Assembly (NCBI RefSeq): GCF_004341885.1
Contig: NZ_SLVX01000009.1
Span: 145,457 to 209,456, forward strand
Source: Shinella granuli
Lineage (GTDB): Bacteria > Pseudomonadota > Alphaproteobacteria > Rhizobiales > Rhizobiaceae
DNA length: 64,000 nucleotides
Reading direction: 5' to 3'
This document shows, in pieces, positions 35,872 through 44,682 of the stretch (its first letter is position 1; each line of letters begins with the position of its first letter). The notes beneath the pieces were generated by a model that worked only from the letters and a program-made list of their open reading frames with translations, did not search any database and was not told where the DNA came from. Both the position numbers and the translations under genes were made by a program.

Positions 35872-36768
35872 ATGCCAAATCTGCTGGATGAGACATCGGG
35901 ACTGATGGCGTTCGTGCGGACGGTCGAGGCCGGATCGTTCACGGCGGCCGCACGCGATCTGGGCACCACGCCCTCGGCGATCTCGAAGAGCGTGGCACGC
36001 CTGGAGAAGAAGATCGGCACGCGGCTTTTCCTGCGTACCACCCGCGCGCTCACCCTGACGCAGGACGGGCAGGTGTTCTTCGAGCGCGTCGCGCCGCTTT
36101 TGCGGGAACTGGATGCGAGCGACGAAGCCATCCGGTCGCAGGGGACACCATCGGGCAGACTGCGCATCAGCATGCCTGCCGAGCTCGCCCCGCTCTTGCT
36201 TCCACGCCTGTTCGGTGCTTTTGCGGCGGACTACCCGGACCTGCATCTGGACGTCGGGCTGACCGATCGCTTCGTCAACCTTGTCCGCGAAGACTATGAT
36301 GTCGCCTTGCGTGCCGGCGCTCCCCTGCAGGACGATCTTATCGTCCGTCGTCTGGCGGACCTGCCGATGGCGATGGTCTGCTCCCCCGCCTTTCTGGAGA
36401 CATGGGGCAATCCTGAAACCGCTGAAGCCCTTGCCGACCTGCCTTTCGCCCGCTACGCGATGAATGGCGCGGTGCAACCCGTCCGCCTGGCAGACGGAAC
36501 GGCCTTCACTCCAAGGGGGAGGATCGATTGCGACACGGGCGCCGCCCTGATTCATGCCGCGCGCAGCGGGCTTGGCGCCGCCTATGTCCTGCGATGCCTG
36601 GTTGCGCATGAACTGCGGGAGGGCGCGCTCGTCTCCGTCGCGCCGCACATCGCGCTGCCGACGCTTCCGCTCAGCGTCCTGCATGCCTTCGGACGTACCG
36701 TCCCCGCGCGCGTCAAGCTGTTCTGCGACTTCATGGCCAGCGAGGCCAAGGCGCTTGCCGGGCTTTGA
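35872..36768 (+). CDS. LysR family regulator divergent from the SDR gene
   Basis: A 298-residue LysR protein. Its helix-turn-helix is SFTAAARDLGTTPSAISKSV and it continues RLFLRTTRALTLTQDGQ. The family is the large group of LysR regulators resembling those of small oxidoreductases. The chosen ATG has GGAG six bases upstream; ATGs at 35866, 35848 and 35836 are alternatives. It is inferred to control the divergent SDR. Confidence 0.92.
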   Translation: MPNLLDETSGLMAFVRTVEAGSFTAAARDLGTTPSAISKSVARLEKKIGTRLFLRTTRALTLTQDGQVFFERVAPLLRELDASDEAIRSQGTPSGRLRISMPAELAPLLLPRLFGAFAADYPDLHLDVGLTDRFVNLVREDYDVALRAGAPLQDDLIVRRLADLPMAMVCSPAFLETWGNPETAEALADLPFARYAMNGAVQPVRLADGTAFTPRGRIDCDTGAALIHAARSGLGAAYVLRCLVAHELREGALVSVAPHIALPTLPLSVLHAFGRTVPARVKLFCDFMASEAKALAGL

Positions 36769-36782
36769 GTTTTTCTTACCTA

Positions 36783-36817
36783 GAGCGGGTCCGGTTCGGA
36801 TTGAACCGGACCCGCTC
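36783..36817. repeat. Perfect 15-bp stem hairpin, dispersed rhizobial repeat and likely bidirectional terminator
   Basis: GAGCGGGTCCGGTTC is followed by 5 bases and its exact reverse complement. It stands between the convergent LysR and metallo-hydrolase genes, followed on the plus strand by CTTCCTGTGTTTTC. I recognise this hairpin as a type repeated in intergenic regions of Rhizobiaceae. It can terminate transcription from both sides. Confidence 0.65.
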
Positions 36818-36888
36818 CATCTTCCTGTGTTTTCGTTTGGCTTTACGGGAAGATCGTCTTTCCCTGGCAAACGCAATCGACCATACGG

Positions 36889-37854
36889 TCAGTAGTCCCA
36901 GAAGACCGGAACCCAGCGAAAGGCGTCACCATCGGCCGCCACCCGGCCGACGGAGGGGAACGGCAGGTGCGTGGCCACCAACTGCTCGCCGGTATCCGCC
37001 AGTTCCCGCAAGAGGCGGATCCGAACGCGGGCGGCCTCCTCCGGGTCGTGCTCGAAGCCGTTGTGCCAGTCGGGGTGGTCGAAGCCGACCGCGAACACCG
37101 CATCGCCGGCGAAGGTCAGCCGGTCGCCGCCGGATGCCAGGCGGACGACACTGTGCCCGGGCGTGTGGCCACCGGTGCGCCGGACGGTCACGCCCGGCGC
37201 CACCTCATGCTCTTCATCAAACGGCCGCAGATAGCTGCGGTACGCTGCCGCGAACCGCTTGGCTGCCGCCCGAAGCGCGTCCGGGAAGCCTGGGGGCATG
37301 TTGACATGCGTGAAATCGGGGGCCTCCCAGAACCGGATCTCGGCGGCAGCCACGTGAATGCGCAGATCGGGGCGCAACCGGTCCTTCACGCCCTCGACGA
37401 GCAACCCGCCAATGTGGTCCATATGCATGTGGGTAAGCACCACGTCGGTCACGGATGCAAGATCGATGCCGGCGGCTTCCAGCCGCCTGACCACCTGCCC
37501 GGCCCGGGGCAGGTTCAAATCCGGGTCCAGCCCGAGCCCGGCATCGACGAGTATGGTCTGCCCGCCGCTGCGGACCAGAACCACGTTCAAGGACCAGTCG
37601 AAGGCATCCGGCGGCAGGAACATCCCGTCCAGCCAGGCCGCGCGTTCCTTCGGCTCGACATTGTGCCCCAGCATCTTGGTCGGGAGGGGCAGCACGCCGT
37701 CGCTGATCACCAGCACTTCGATCTCGCCGACCTGCACCGCGTAGCGCGAGGGAACCAGTTCTTCCGTTCCCGATCCATTCGGGAGGGCCCTACTCAAACC
37801 CAAGTTTGTCTCCTGCTGCCCCATCGTACGGGGATTTGCTTCTGCCTGCGTCAT
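36889..37854 (-). CDS. Metallo-beta-lactamase-fold hydrolase
   Basis: A 321-residue MBL-fold protein. The zinc motif is LTHMHMDHIGG (HxHxDH), followed by the later ligands GHTPGHS (His) and FAGDAVF (Asp) and a C-terminal ATHLPFPSVGR (His). No signal peptide is seen, so it is probably cytoplasmic. The family includes quorum-quenching lactonases and many other hydrolases; the long N-terminal region (PSRYAVQVGEIEVLVISDG) is like those of AHL-lactonase-like proteins. AGGAG lies before the ATG. Confidence 0.9.
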   Translation of the reverse strand: MTQAEANPRTMGQQETNLGLSRALPNGSGTEELVPSRYAVQVGEIEVLVISDGVLPLPTKMLGHNVEPKERAAWLDGMFLPPDAFDWSLNVVLVRSGGQTILVDAGLGLDPDLNLPRAGQVVRRLEAAGIDLASVTDVVLTHMHMDHIGGLLVEGVKDRLRPDLRIHVAAAEIRFWEAPDFTHVNMPPGFPDALRAAAKRFAAAYRSYLRPFDEEHEVAPGVTVRRTGGHTPGHSVVRLASGGDRLTFAGDAVFAVGFDHPDWHNGFEHDPEEAARVRIRLLRELADTGEQLVATHLPFPSVGRVAADGDAFRWVPVFWDY

Positions 37855-38211
37855 GATGCGCTCCTGTTTTGCGGGGTCGGAACGTGCCGAGCACGGACCA
37901 TGCGACGAAGTGTAGGTCGGCGTGTTCTGGCGGTCGATCAGGCCATGGAAGAGGCTGGGCTACACCAGAGAACAGGGTTGACTGCCCGGTTCGGTTACGG
38001 GAGCAGGGATTCCGTGATGGCAGGCTGGCGTGAAGGAAGGGATACGGATGATGTCGACGTGATCGCCAAGACGAGCGCCCCTCCCCGTATTACGGGCGAA
38101 GACAAGCCCTCCCGGGTGGACGGGCCGAACAAACGCTCGCGCCAGCCTCCACGCTGCCGCGTGAACCAGACATCGGCCATGATGCGCGAGCGGTAGCGAA
38201 CGTGGACGGGA
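37855..38211. other. Intergenic region, 357 bases, no supported gene
   Basis: The region between the MBL gene start and the stop of the response regulator contains open frames on both strands, but none has a recognisable product or a clear ribosome-binding site. On the minus strand TACACT about 70 bases before the MBL start may be a -10 box. Nothing else could be identified. Confidence 0.5.
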
Positions 38212-38577
38212 TCAGCTTGCCCGGCTATCCAGAGCATCGCGGAGGGCCGCAAGCAGGACATGGCCATCGAAGGGTTTGCGCAGGAAACCACCCTTGCCGC
38301 GAGACCGGCTCTGATCGGTAATCTCGTGCCGGCCCGTGATCAGGAATACCGGCAGTTCCGGAAGCGCTTGCCGGATCCGGTCGCGCAGTTCAAACCCGTC
38401 GGTTCCCGGCATGCCGATGTCGGTGATCAGGACCTCTATGCCTGTGAGCCCCTGGGCAAGCAGTGCCTCTGCCGAAAGGAAGCTCCTGGTCACATATCCT
38501 GCCGATTCCAGCAGCTCCTCCAGGGAAGCAAGCACCCTCGGATCATCGTCGACGATTGCCACAACAGGCTTGCTCAT
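38212..38577 (-). CDS. Single-domain response regulator
   Basis: A 121-residue receiver domain without output domain. The acidic pair is DDD (residues 10-12), the phosphoacceptor Asp53 is in LITDIGMPGTDG, the Thr/Ser position is in FLITGRHE and the Lys is in GFLRKPF. It follows the multi-PAS kinase gene by 64 bases on the same strand and is probably its partner. With no DNA-binding domain, it may act as a phosphate sink or an intermediate to the FixJ-type regulator at 43395. Confidence 0.9.
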   Translation of the reverse strand: MSKPVVAIVDDDPRVLASLEELLESAGYVTRSFLSAEALLAQGLTGIEVLITDIGMPGTDGFELRDRIRQALPELPVFLITGRHEITDQSRSRGKGGFLRKPFDGHVLLAALRDALDSRAS

Positions 38578-38641
38578 ACCGTGTTCCTTGCTATCCGCCA
38601 TTCCATTGGCGGCCGGTTCGGTTCGATGCGCCAATCCCGGC

Positions 38642-41311
38642 TCATGCGTTTTTCGTCATTACGAGCGGCAGGGTGAAGATGAATTTCGCACCACGCGGTT
38701 CGTTCCTCTCCGCCCACAACTGCCCGCCATGCGCTTCGACGATCGAACGGGAGATGGCGAGCCCCATCCCCATTCCCTGATCCTTCGTCGTGAAGAAGGG
38801 CTCGAATATCCTGTCGGGAAACTGGATGCCTCTGCCTTGATCGCTGACTTCGATCCGGGCCATGTCCCCGGCCCCGTAACCTTGGATCCGAAGGATCCTT
38901 TCGTTCGAGACGGATGCCATCGCATCCATACCGTTTCGCATGAGATTGACCAGCACCTGCTGGATCTGGACCCGATCGAACGGAACCGGCCGAAGCCCGC
39001 TGTCGCCTTCGATCGTCATCCGCACGCGCCGCCGCGAGGCCTCCTCGGCAAGCAGAGCGCGGGCTTCGGCAACGACGGTGCCAAGCGTCGTGCAATCCCT
39101 CTTGTCCGTCGATTGCTTGAAGAGGGCGCGGATACGGCTGACGACATCGGCAGCGGAATCGGCACTTTGGACAATCATCTCCAATGCCTTCTGGGCCCGT
39201 TCGATGTTGGGGGGCTCCGCGGTCAGCCAGCGCTGGCAGGCGCTGGAATAGTTCATCACGGCCGAGAGCGGCTGGTTGACCTCGTGGGCGATCGATGCCG
39301 ACAGCTCCGCAAGGCTCGCTGCCTGGTTTGCCCGGGCCAGGTTCTCCTGGGCACGGCTGAGCTCCTCCTGCGCATTCACCTGATCCTCGATATCGAGGCA
39401 TATTCCGTTCCACTGGACGATCGCACCATCGCCATTGCGCATCGCCGTGGCGCGCGTCTCCACCCAGCGATACACGCCGTCGAACCGCCGCAGCCGATGC
39501 CTCAGCGCATAGGGCTCGCCTGTGGACAGTGCGTGGTTGTATCGCTGCTTCACCGCCGCGAGATCCTCGGGATGGATCACCGCGTCGAGTGTGCCGTCCA
39601 GCCGGGATTTTCCCTCTTCGTCCTTGTCCTCGAGGTTGAAGCCGAGATATCGGCGGAGCCGCTGGCTGCGATATATCGGCTTGCCGTCGGGCAAGGCGCA
39701 ATAGACCATTGCGGGCAACGTTTCGACCAACTGACGGGAATACCGTTCGCTCTCGCGGAGCGCGTCCTGCGTCGTGACGAGGTCATGAATGTCCGTGCTC
39801 ACGCCGTACCATTGAAGAATCGCGTCGGCTTCGTCCCGCAACGGCGCCGCCCGCGTCTCGGTCCAGCGATAGCTTCCATCGGCCCGGCGCTGACGATAGC
39901 GCTGGACATAGGGAACACCTGCCGTGACCGACTGCCGGAACGCTTCCCTTGCCGCCGCCCTGTCCTCCGGATGCACCACGCCGAGGGACGCAGATCCATC
40001 GGGTGCGGTGATGTCTTGCAGCGTGGCGCCGGTTATCTCGGTGAAGGGTTTGCTGACATAGGTCGGCGTCCCATCCGCCGCGGTGCTCCAGATCAGCGCC
40101 GGCACGGTATCGATCAATTGCTGGAGCTGCCTTTCGCGTTCGCGCAAGGCAGTCTCGGTGCGTTTATAGACGTCGATGTCCAGCGCGGTACCGTACCATC
40201 CGGTGATCCGCCCCTGCTCGTCGCGTGTCGGCCGTGCCGCGGCCCGATGCCAGACATAAGCGCCGTTGGCGCGCAGGACCCGGTATTCGAAGTTCCAGTT
40301 CTCGCCCGTCCTAAGGGCATGGCGCAACGTCTCGGCTGCCCGGTCGCTGTCGTCGGGATGCGTGCCTCGCTGCCAGCCCTGTCTCCCACCGTCCAGGAAG
40401 GGTTTGCCGTCCAGCAGAAGATTGAGATCCTCCAATGTCATGGCGATCGAGGTCTGCGCCGTCGGCGTCGCATAGGTGAACTGTCCGGTGGCATCGATGG
40501 CCCAGGCGCCGCCATAGAGCTTTTCGATGGCAAGGGCCGCTTGAATCGCATCGCCGGTCTCGCCGAAGGAGCGCGCGATCGTCCATGGCGCATCCTGTCG
40601 TGCCACCGCCGGATCGACGTCGACGCTATTGCCATGGCCCGGCTCCATCCGGAACTCGACCCAGCGATAGCTGCCGTCCGCCTGAAGCTGGCGGTAGCTG
40701 CTGATCTGGGGAATGCCATGGAAGAAGGCCCTCGCCGCCGCCTGCTCGACAATGGACCTGTCATGTGGATGGATCGCTTCCATGGACGGACGCGGATTGC
40801 GGGCGGGTCCGCCGGCTAGAGGATCATCGAGATGTATCGCCGAACGCTCGCCGGGCTCGGGCCGAAGGGCAGCGTCGATCACGGTGCCGTACCATCCGAC
40901 GATCATGCCCTCGCCGTTGCGTATCGGTTGTCCGGTGCTGCGCGCCCAGCCATAGACACCGGTCGCGCGCAACATCCGGTGCTCGACATTGTAGTGTTCG
41001 CCGGTTTGCAGGCAGCGGCGCCAGGCCGCTGCCGCGGCATCGTAGTCCTCCGGATGTATGACCCGCCTCCAGCCGAAGGCGCTTCCGGCAGAAGGCGCAT
41101 TGAGGCTTTCCAGGGTGATGCCGAGAAAGGCCAGCGCAGCCGGCGTCACATAGATGAAGACGCCCTCGGCATCTGTCGCCCAAGCATTGCCGGTAATCCG
41201 CTCGACAATCCTGGCCGCCTCCATAGCGTTGATATCAGGTGGTTTTGCAGATCCGCTCCTATCTGCTCCCGATGTTCCGGCTGACCTCGACATGCCTCGA
41301 CCTGATCCCAT
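38642..41311 (-). CDS. Multi-PAS soluble histidine kinase
   Basis: A large sensor kinase of about 889 residues with no membrane segments. Four full PAS/PAC units are visible, each with a W-G/YG..DI-type end (YGTVIDA, YGTALDI, YGVSTDI, WNGICLDI), plus a shortened one after the first. The kinase core starts with LAELSASIAHEVNQPLSAV; the phosphoacceptor His is about 215 residues from the end. It is followed by the N box NLMRNGMDAM, the G1 box DQGRGI, FEPFFTTK and GMGLAISRSI. The start is uncertain: GTG 41356, ATG 41311 and ATG 41293 are all in frame. It is cytoplasmic and may sense a redox or ligand signal. Confidence 0.88.
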   Translation of the reverse strand: MGSGRGMSRSAGTSGADRSGSAKPPDINAMEAARIVERITGNAWATDAEGVFIYVTPAALAFLGITLESLNAPSAGSAFGWRRVIHPEDYDAAAAAWRRCLQTGEHYNVEHRMLRATGVYGWARSTGQPIRNGEGMIVGWYGTVIDAALRPEPGERSAIHLDDPLAGGPARNPRPSMEAIHPHDRSIVEQAAARAFFHGIPQISSYRQLQADGSYRWVEFRMEPGHGNSVDVDPAVARQDAPWTIARSFGETGDAIQAALAIEKLYGGAWAIDATGQFTYATPTAQTSIAMTLEDLNLLLDGKPFLDGGRQGWQRGTHPDDSDRAAETLRHALRTGENWNFEYRVLRANGAYVWHRAAARPTRDEQGRITGWYGTALDIDVYKRTETALRERERQLQQLIDTVPALIWSTAADGTPTYVSKPFTEITGATLQDITAPDGSASLGVVHPEDRAAAREAFRQSVTAGVPYVQRYRQRRADGSYRWTETRAAPLRDEADAILQWYGVSTDIHDLVTTQDALRESERYSRQLVETLPAMVYCALPDGKPIYRSQRLRRYLGFNLEDKDEEGKSRLDGTLDAVIHPEDLAAVKQRYNHALSTGEPYALRHRLRRFDGVYRWVETRATAMRNGDGAIVQWNGICLDIEDQVNAQEELSRAQENLARANQAASLAELSASIAHEVNQPLSAVMNYSSACQRWLTAEPPNIERAQKALEMIVQSADSAADVVSRIRALFKQSTDKRDCTTLGTVVAEARALLAEEASRRRVRMTIEGDSGLRPVPFDRVQIQQVLVNLMRNGMDAMASVSNERILRIQGYGAGDMARIEVSDQGRGIQFPDRIFEPFFTTKDQGMGMGLAISRSIVEAHGGQLWAERNEPRGAKFIFTLPLVMTKNA

Positions 41312-41631
41312 TGCACTTGAGATCGTCGTGATGCCTCGTCCGACGACCGGCACCACGATCCACCCAACCGGCAGCGTATAATGGAGTTGACGACAAAGAC
41401 ACCTGTGCCGAGGTATAGAGCCTTCCGATGCGCATGGCGTCGTTCACGGCCGTGCGGCCGCTGATGCGAAAACCGGAGTGGCGCGGCGGCTGCGCCACTC
41501 CGGCATCGGTGACCTGCGTCAGGCGAAGCCCGTCGTTGCGGGGTCGAACATGGACGGGCAGGCCCGGCGAGGTCCTGGCGCCGATGGCGTCGAAGTGGCT
41601 CCGGAATTTCGCCCTGACGCGTGTCACGAGC
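41312..41631. other. Intergenic region, 320 bases, no gene
   Basis: Apart from the terminator at 41473-41503 and the kinase start region on the left, no coding frame or motif is recognisable here. Confidence 0.5.
41473..41503 (-). terminator. Intrinsic terminator of the cupin operon
   Basis: A perfect 12-bp stem (CCGGAGTGGCGC / GCGCCACTCCGG) with a 7-base loop is followed, reading the minus strand, by TTTTCG. It lies about 130 bases downstream of the cupin stop codon. Confidence 0.75.
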
Positions 41632-42042
41632 TTATTTCTCGTAGGTCGTCAGGTTGGTTTCGTCCGTGTCGACCACGAACACGGCAAGCAGCAGGGCGCG
41701 CTCCGTCTCGCTGGCATTTTCGCTGACGCCGTGATGATCGCCGGGAAATTCAGAGAAGTTCTCGCCGGCACGGTAGACGACGATCGGGCCGTCATTGACC
41801 TGGCTGCGGATCGCGCCTTCCAGAACCGTCGCATAGATGAATGCCGAATCCGGATGCGTGTGCGCGGGCGAGTTGCCGCCGGGCGCATACTCGACGAGCA
41901 CGCCTTTCATGCTCTTGCCGGGCACGTTCGGCAATGGCTGGTCATAGACCAGCGTGACCTTTTCGTCATCGCCGTCATGGGCGGCGCCCGCCACGATGGA
42001 AGCGAACAGGAACGCCGTCGCGCAGAAAAGTGTCTTGATCAT
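41632..42042 (-). CDS. Secreted cupin-domain protein
   Basis: A 136-residue protein. Residues 1-21 are a signal peptide (TLFCATAFLFASIVAGAAH). The cupin motif is HTHPDSAFIYATVLEG with a later HHGVSEN, giving the expected two-histidine-plus-glutamate type metal site. It is probably periplasmic. AAGGAG lies at good distance from the ATG. It lies 77 bases downstream of an NmrA-like gene in the same orientation, with which it probably shares an operon. Its role is unknown. Confidence 0.85.
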   Translation of the reverse strand: MIKTLFCATAFLFASIVAGAAHDGDDEKVTLVYDQPLPNVPGKSMKGVLVEYAPGGNSPAHTHPDSAFIYATVLEGAIRSQVNDGPIVVYRAGENFSEFPGDHHGVSENASETERALLLAVFVVDTDETNLTTYEK

Positions 42043-42119
42043 CTTCGTTCTCCTTGTTGAACAGAGCTTCACCGAACCGAGGATCCGGCGAAGCTGAGAG
42101 AAATCCCGGAACGGGCCGT

Positions 42120-42878
42120 TCACGCTTTCGGGGCAGCGGCGGTTTTCAGCCAGTCGTCGAAGCGGATCTGGCCAAGGCGTGCGCCATCATCCGGAACCAG
42201 CGTCCGATCATCGATCTCGACCTCGAAGTAGCGGGCCTGCGGATCAGCAACGACGGTGCGCGGATCGTTGGTAGCCTTGAGGTAGCGGGCGATGAAATCG
42301 TGCATCCGCCCCCGCTCCGGACCGGCGATCTCGATCATGCCGTTCACGGGTTCGGCGGTGCTGGCATCAGCCATCGCATCCGCCACGTTGTCGGCTGCGA
42401 TGGGCTGAAAGGCGCCCGTGGGCAGCCGAACGGTCATTCCCTCGGTGGCCGACTGGGCGATGGCGCCCGCAAATTCGAAGAACTGGGTTGCGTGGACGAT
42501 CGTGTAGGGAACGCCGGAATTCCTGATGTGCTTCTCCTGAAGCAGCTTGGCGCGGAAATACCCCATCGCCTGCATCCGGTCGGTGCCGACCACCGAAAGT
42601 GCCACGTGGTGGCGAACGCCGGCGGCCTTTTCCGCCGCGAACAGGTTGCGGCCCGCCGCTTCGAAGAAGTCCATGGCAGCCTTTTCCTCGAAGGACGGCG
42701 AATTCGCCAGATCGATCACCACCTGGGCGCCGGCAAGCGCCTCGTCCAGGCCTTCGCCGGTAACGGTGTTCACGCCGGAATTCGGCGAAGCGGCCAGCAC
42801 GTCATGGCCCTTCTTGCGAAGCCGTTCGACAGTTTTCGAGCCGATCAGCCCGGTGCCTCCAATGACGACGATTTTCAT
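42120..42878 (-). CDS. NmrA-like NAD(P)-binding protein (atypical SDR)
   Basis: A 252-residue Rossmann protein. It begins MKIVVIGGTGLIGSKTVERL, the glycine-rich NAD(P) motif of atypical SDRs, followed by VVIDLANSPSFE and HHVALSVVGTDR. The YxxxK pair is MGYFRAKLLQEKHI-like (Tyr and Lys in YFRAK). Such proteins act as redox sensors, quinone or NAD(P)H-binding reductases. The ATG has AGGAG seven bases upstream; a GTG two codons earlier is too close to it. It is followed by the cupin gene. Confidence 0.9.
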   Translation of the reverse strand: MKIVVIGGTGLIGSKTVERLRKKGHDVLAASPNSGVNTVTGEGLDEALAGAQVVIDLANSPSFEEKAAMDFFEAAGRNLFAAEKAAGVRHHVALSVVGTDRMQAMGYFRAKLLQEKHIRNSGVPYTIVHATQFFEFAGAIAQSATEGMTVRLPTGAFQPIAADNVADAMADASTAEPVNGMIEIAGPERGRMHDFIARYLKATNDPRTVVADPQARYFEVEIDDRTLVPDDGARLGQIRFDDWLKTAAAPKA

Positions 42879-42884
42879 GTCCAC

Positions 42885-43394
42885 TCTCCTGGTTTCAAGT
42901 TGATGTCGGATTGCTCGGATCGCCGAGCGGCGCAGGGGCGCCGGGCGACTGTTTGACGAGGCCGTTTATCGATGAACGAGGCTGCTTCCCCGGGATGGGA
43001 AGCCGTCAGGGCAGGCCGGCCACGACGGCGGGGGCCCTTGCTTCGATGATATCTCGCATCCGGTCTCTCCCTCGCGTCGTCTCGACTTGTGAGGAGAATG
43101 CGCCAGAGCGGGCCGCCGGACTATCGAACGCAAGCATCGCTTACCTAGTCCCAGAGGACAGGTCCGGCACATCGGGGGATTAGGTGCCTTGCCCCATCCG
43201 TCGATCACCAACTCTGTCGGCATGGCGTCAGGGCACACCTCGGGCATGTCTGACGGCATTGGCATAGGTTGGCGCCAGACCAGCGGACAGGGGAGCAAGA
43301 CCGCTTCGGCCCGGTCGCCGATGGCCGGGGAGGAAGATCTTTCAGGAGATAGGGGCTTCTTGATCAGGCCCGCTGCAACCGCTGATGCCTGAAA
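42885..43394. other. Intergenic region, 510 bases, no supported gene
   Basis: This is the longest gene-free stretch. Some frames are open on both strands but have no recognisable protein or ribosome-binding site. It contains an inverted repeat at 43143-43185 and, close to the response regulator stop, GCCTGA-AA-TCAGGC, a short hairpin that could end that gene's transcript. Confidence 0.55.
43143..43185. promoter_or_regulatory. Inverted repeat, candidate operator for the FixJ-type regulator
   Basis: ACCTAGTCCC and GGGATTAGGT are inverted copies (9 of 10 match) separated by 23 bases, about two helical turns centre to centre plus one. Location between the NmrA/cupin operon and the response regulator gene suggests a site for a NarL/FixJ-type protein. 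No experimental match is claimed. Confidence 0.35.
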
Positions 43395-44048
43395 TCAGGC
43401 CTGCGGCTTCTCGCGCAAGCCGGGCGGCAACGAATCCCAGGTACGAATGAGCTCGCCAACCGAAATCGCCCCCATTTTGCGCATCACATTGCTGCGGTGG
43501 AGCTTGACGGTGATCTCGCTGATCCCGAGGTCGAAGGCGATCTGCTTGTTGAGGCGCCCATGCGCGACCTCCCGGAAAACCTGCCGTTCACGCGGTGTCA
43601 GGGTCGCAAACCGTGTCGCGTGCTGGTGGATGTTCTGCGCCTGCGCCCGCTGCTCGACATCCCGCTGGATACCGGCAATCACGGCGTCCAGCAGCGTCTG
43701 GTCACGCACGGGTTTCGTCAGGAAATCGATGGCGCCGGCCTTCATCGCCTGCACCGTCATCGGAATGTCGCCGTAACCCGTCAGGAAGATGATCGGCTTC
43801 GCAATTCCCCGTGTCGCAAGCTGGTGCTGCAGGTCAAGGCCGCTTGCCCCCGGCATCCGGACATCGAGAACCAGGCACCCGGGCCGGTCGGGAAGGCCGA
43901 CATTCAGGAGTTCGGAGGGGGATGGAAAGCAGGCAACGTCGAGCCCGACGGATTCCATGAGTTCCTGCAGGGAATTCCGGACGCCCGCGTCGTCATCGAC
44001 GACGAGAACCAGCGGACAATCCGCAATGACGGCGGCGGTGGCGGTCAT
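43395..44048 (-). CDS. FixJ family response regulator
   Basis: A 217-residue two-domain regulator. The receiver domain (1-125) has VDDD (17-20), phosphoacceptor Asp62 in VLDVRMPG, and Lys112 in FLTKPV. The C-terminal LuxR-type helix-turn-helix starts TLTPRERQVFREVAHGRLNK and continues ISEITVKLHRSNVMRKM. It is transcribed alone. It may receive phosphate from the multi-PAS kinase about 2 kb away, whose own neighbour lacks an output domain. Confidence 0.92.
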   Translation of the reverse strand: MTATAAVIADCPLVLVVDDDAGVRNSLQELMESVGLDVACFPSPSELLNVGLPDRPGCLVLDVRMPGASGLDLQHQLATRGIAKPIIFLTGYGDIPMTVQAMKAGAIDFLTKPVRDQTLLDAVIAGIQRDVEQRAQAQNIHQHATRFATLTPRERQVFREVAHGRLNKQIAFDLGISEITVKLHRSNVMRKMGAISVGELIRTWDSLPPGLREKPQA

Positions 44049-44163
44049 CGTGCGGCCTCCGGATGATTTGCGTGTGCCGCAGAACCTGTCTCACGCTTGC
44101 AAATGAACATGTCCTTCATGACCAACATCCCCACCCGCCGGAGCGACGGATCCGAAATCCGCC

Positions 44164-44682
44164 TCATGCCTTACCGCGGATCCGGGCTTCGGTTCTTTCC
44201 TCGACCCATCTGCGGACTTCCTCCGAAAACTCCGGCGGCATCTTGCGCTCGAGGGTGCCGGCGATGTCGGCCAGCGTCTGGCTTTCCAGGCTATCGCGCA
44301 TCGCCTTCTCCGCACGCAGCATCACCGCATGGATCGCGCATACACCCTTCGTTGCCCATGCCGGTGGCCGCCCGCCAAAGGCGGCGCAACGGCCCCGGAT
44401 TTCCTGGCAATCGAACAGCGGTTTCTCGCCTTCGATGGCATCGACGACCGCGAGCACGCTGATTGCCTCGGGCCGCTTGGCCAGTCGATAACCGCCCCTC
44501 ACGCCCTCCGATGAAGCCACGATTCCCGCTTTCTCCAGCTTCGGAAAAACCTTCGCCAGGAAACTCGGGGAAATGCCCTGAAAATCCGCCAGGTCGCGAC
44601 TGCTCAATGGTGCACCGGGCGAATCCACCAGCCACAGGAGACAATGCAATGCGTATTCCACGCCAGCGGTGATATGCGCCAT
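44164..44682 (-). CDS. Rrf2 family transcriptional regulator with three-cysteine motif
   Basis: A 172-residue winged-helix protein of the Rrf2 family. The DNA-binding part is SSRDLADFQGISPSFLAKVF with the wing GVRGGYRLAKR. Cys92, Cys99 and Cys115 are spaced like the cluster ligands of IscR/NsrR/RirA-type members, so an iron-sulfur cluster is likely. The ATG lies at the edge of a 10-bp perfect inverted repeat that spans the -10 box, so it is probably autoregulated and made from a leaderless mRNA. An SDR gene ends 110 bases upstream on the same strand and may share its control. Confidence 0.9.
   Translation of the reverse strand: MAHITAGVEYALHCLLWLVDSPGAPLSSRDLADFQGISPSFLAKVFPKLEKAGIVASSEGVRGGYRLAKRPEAISVLAVVDAIEGEKPLFDCQEIRGRCAAFGGRPPAWATKGVCAIHAVMLRAEKAMRDSLESQTLADIAGTLERKMPPEFSEEVRRWVEERTEARIRGKA

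Noticed and set aside
37995..38291. Minus-strand frame in the gap between the MBL and response regulator genes
   Set aside because: It overlaps the response regulator, has no ribosome-binding site and no recognisable protein; left as unassigned intergenic sequence.
42966..43298. 110-codon minus-strand frame in the 510-base gap
   Set aside because: Pro/Arg/Cys-rich composition, no start signal, no similarity noticed; the region is better described as regulatory.
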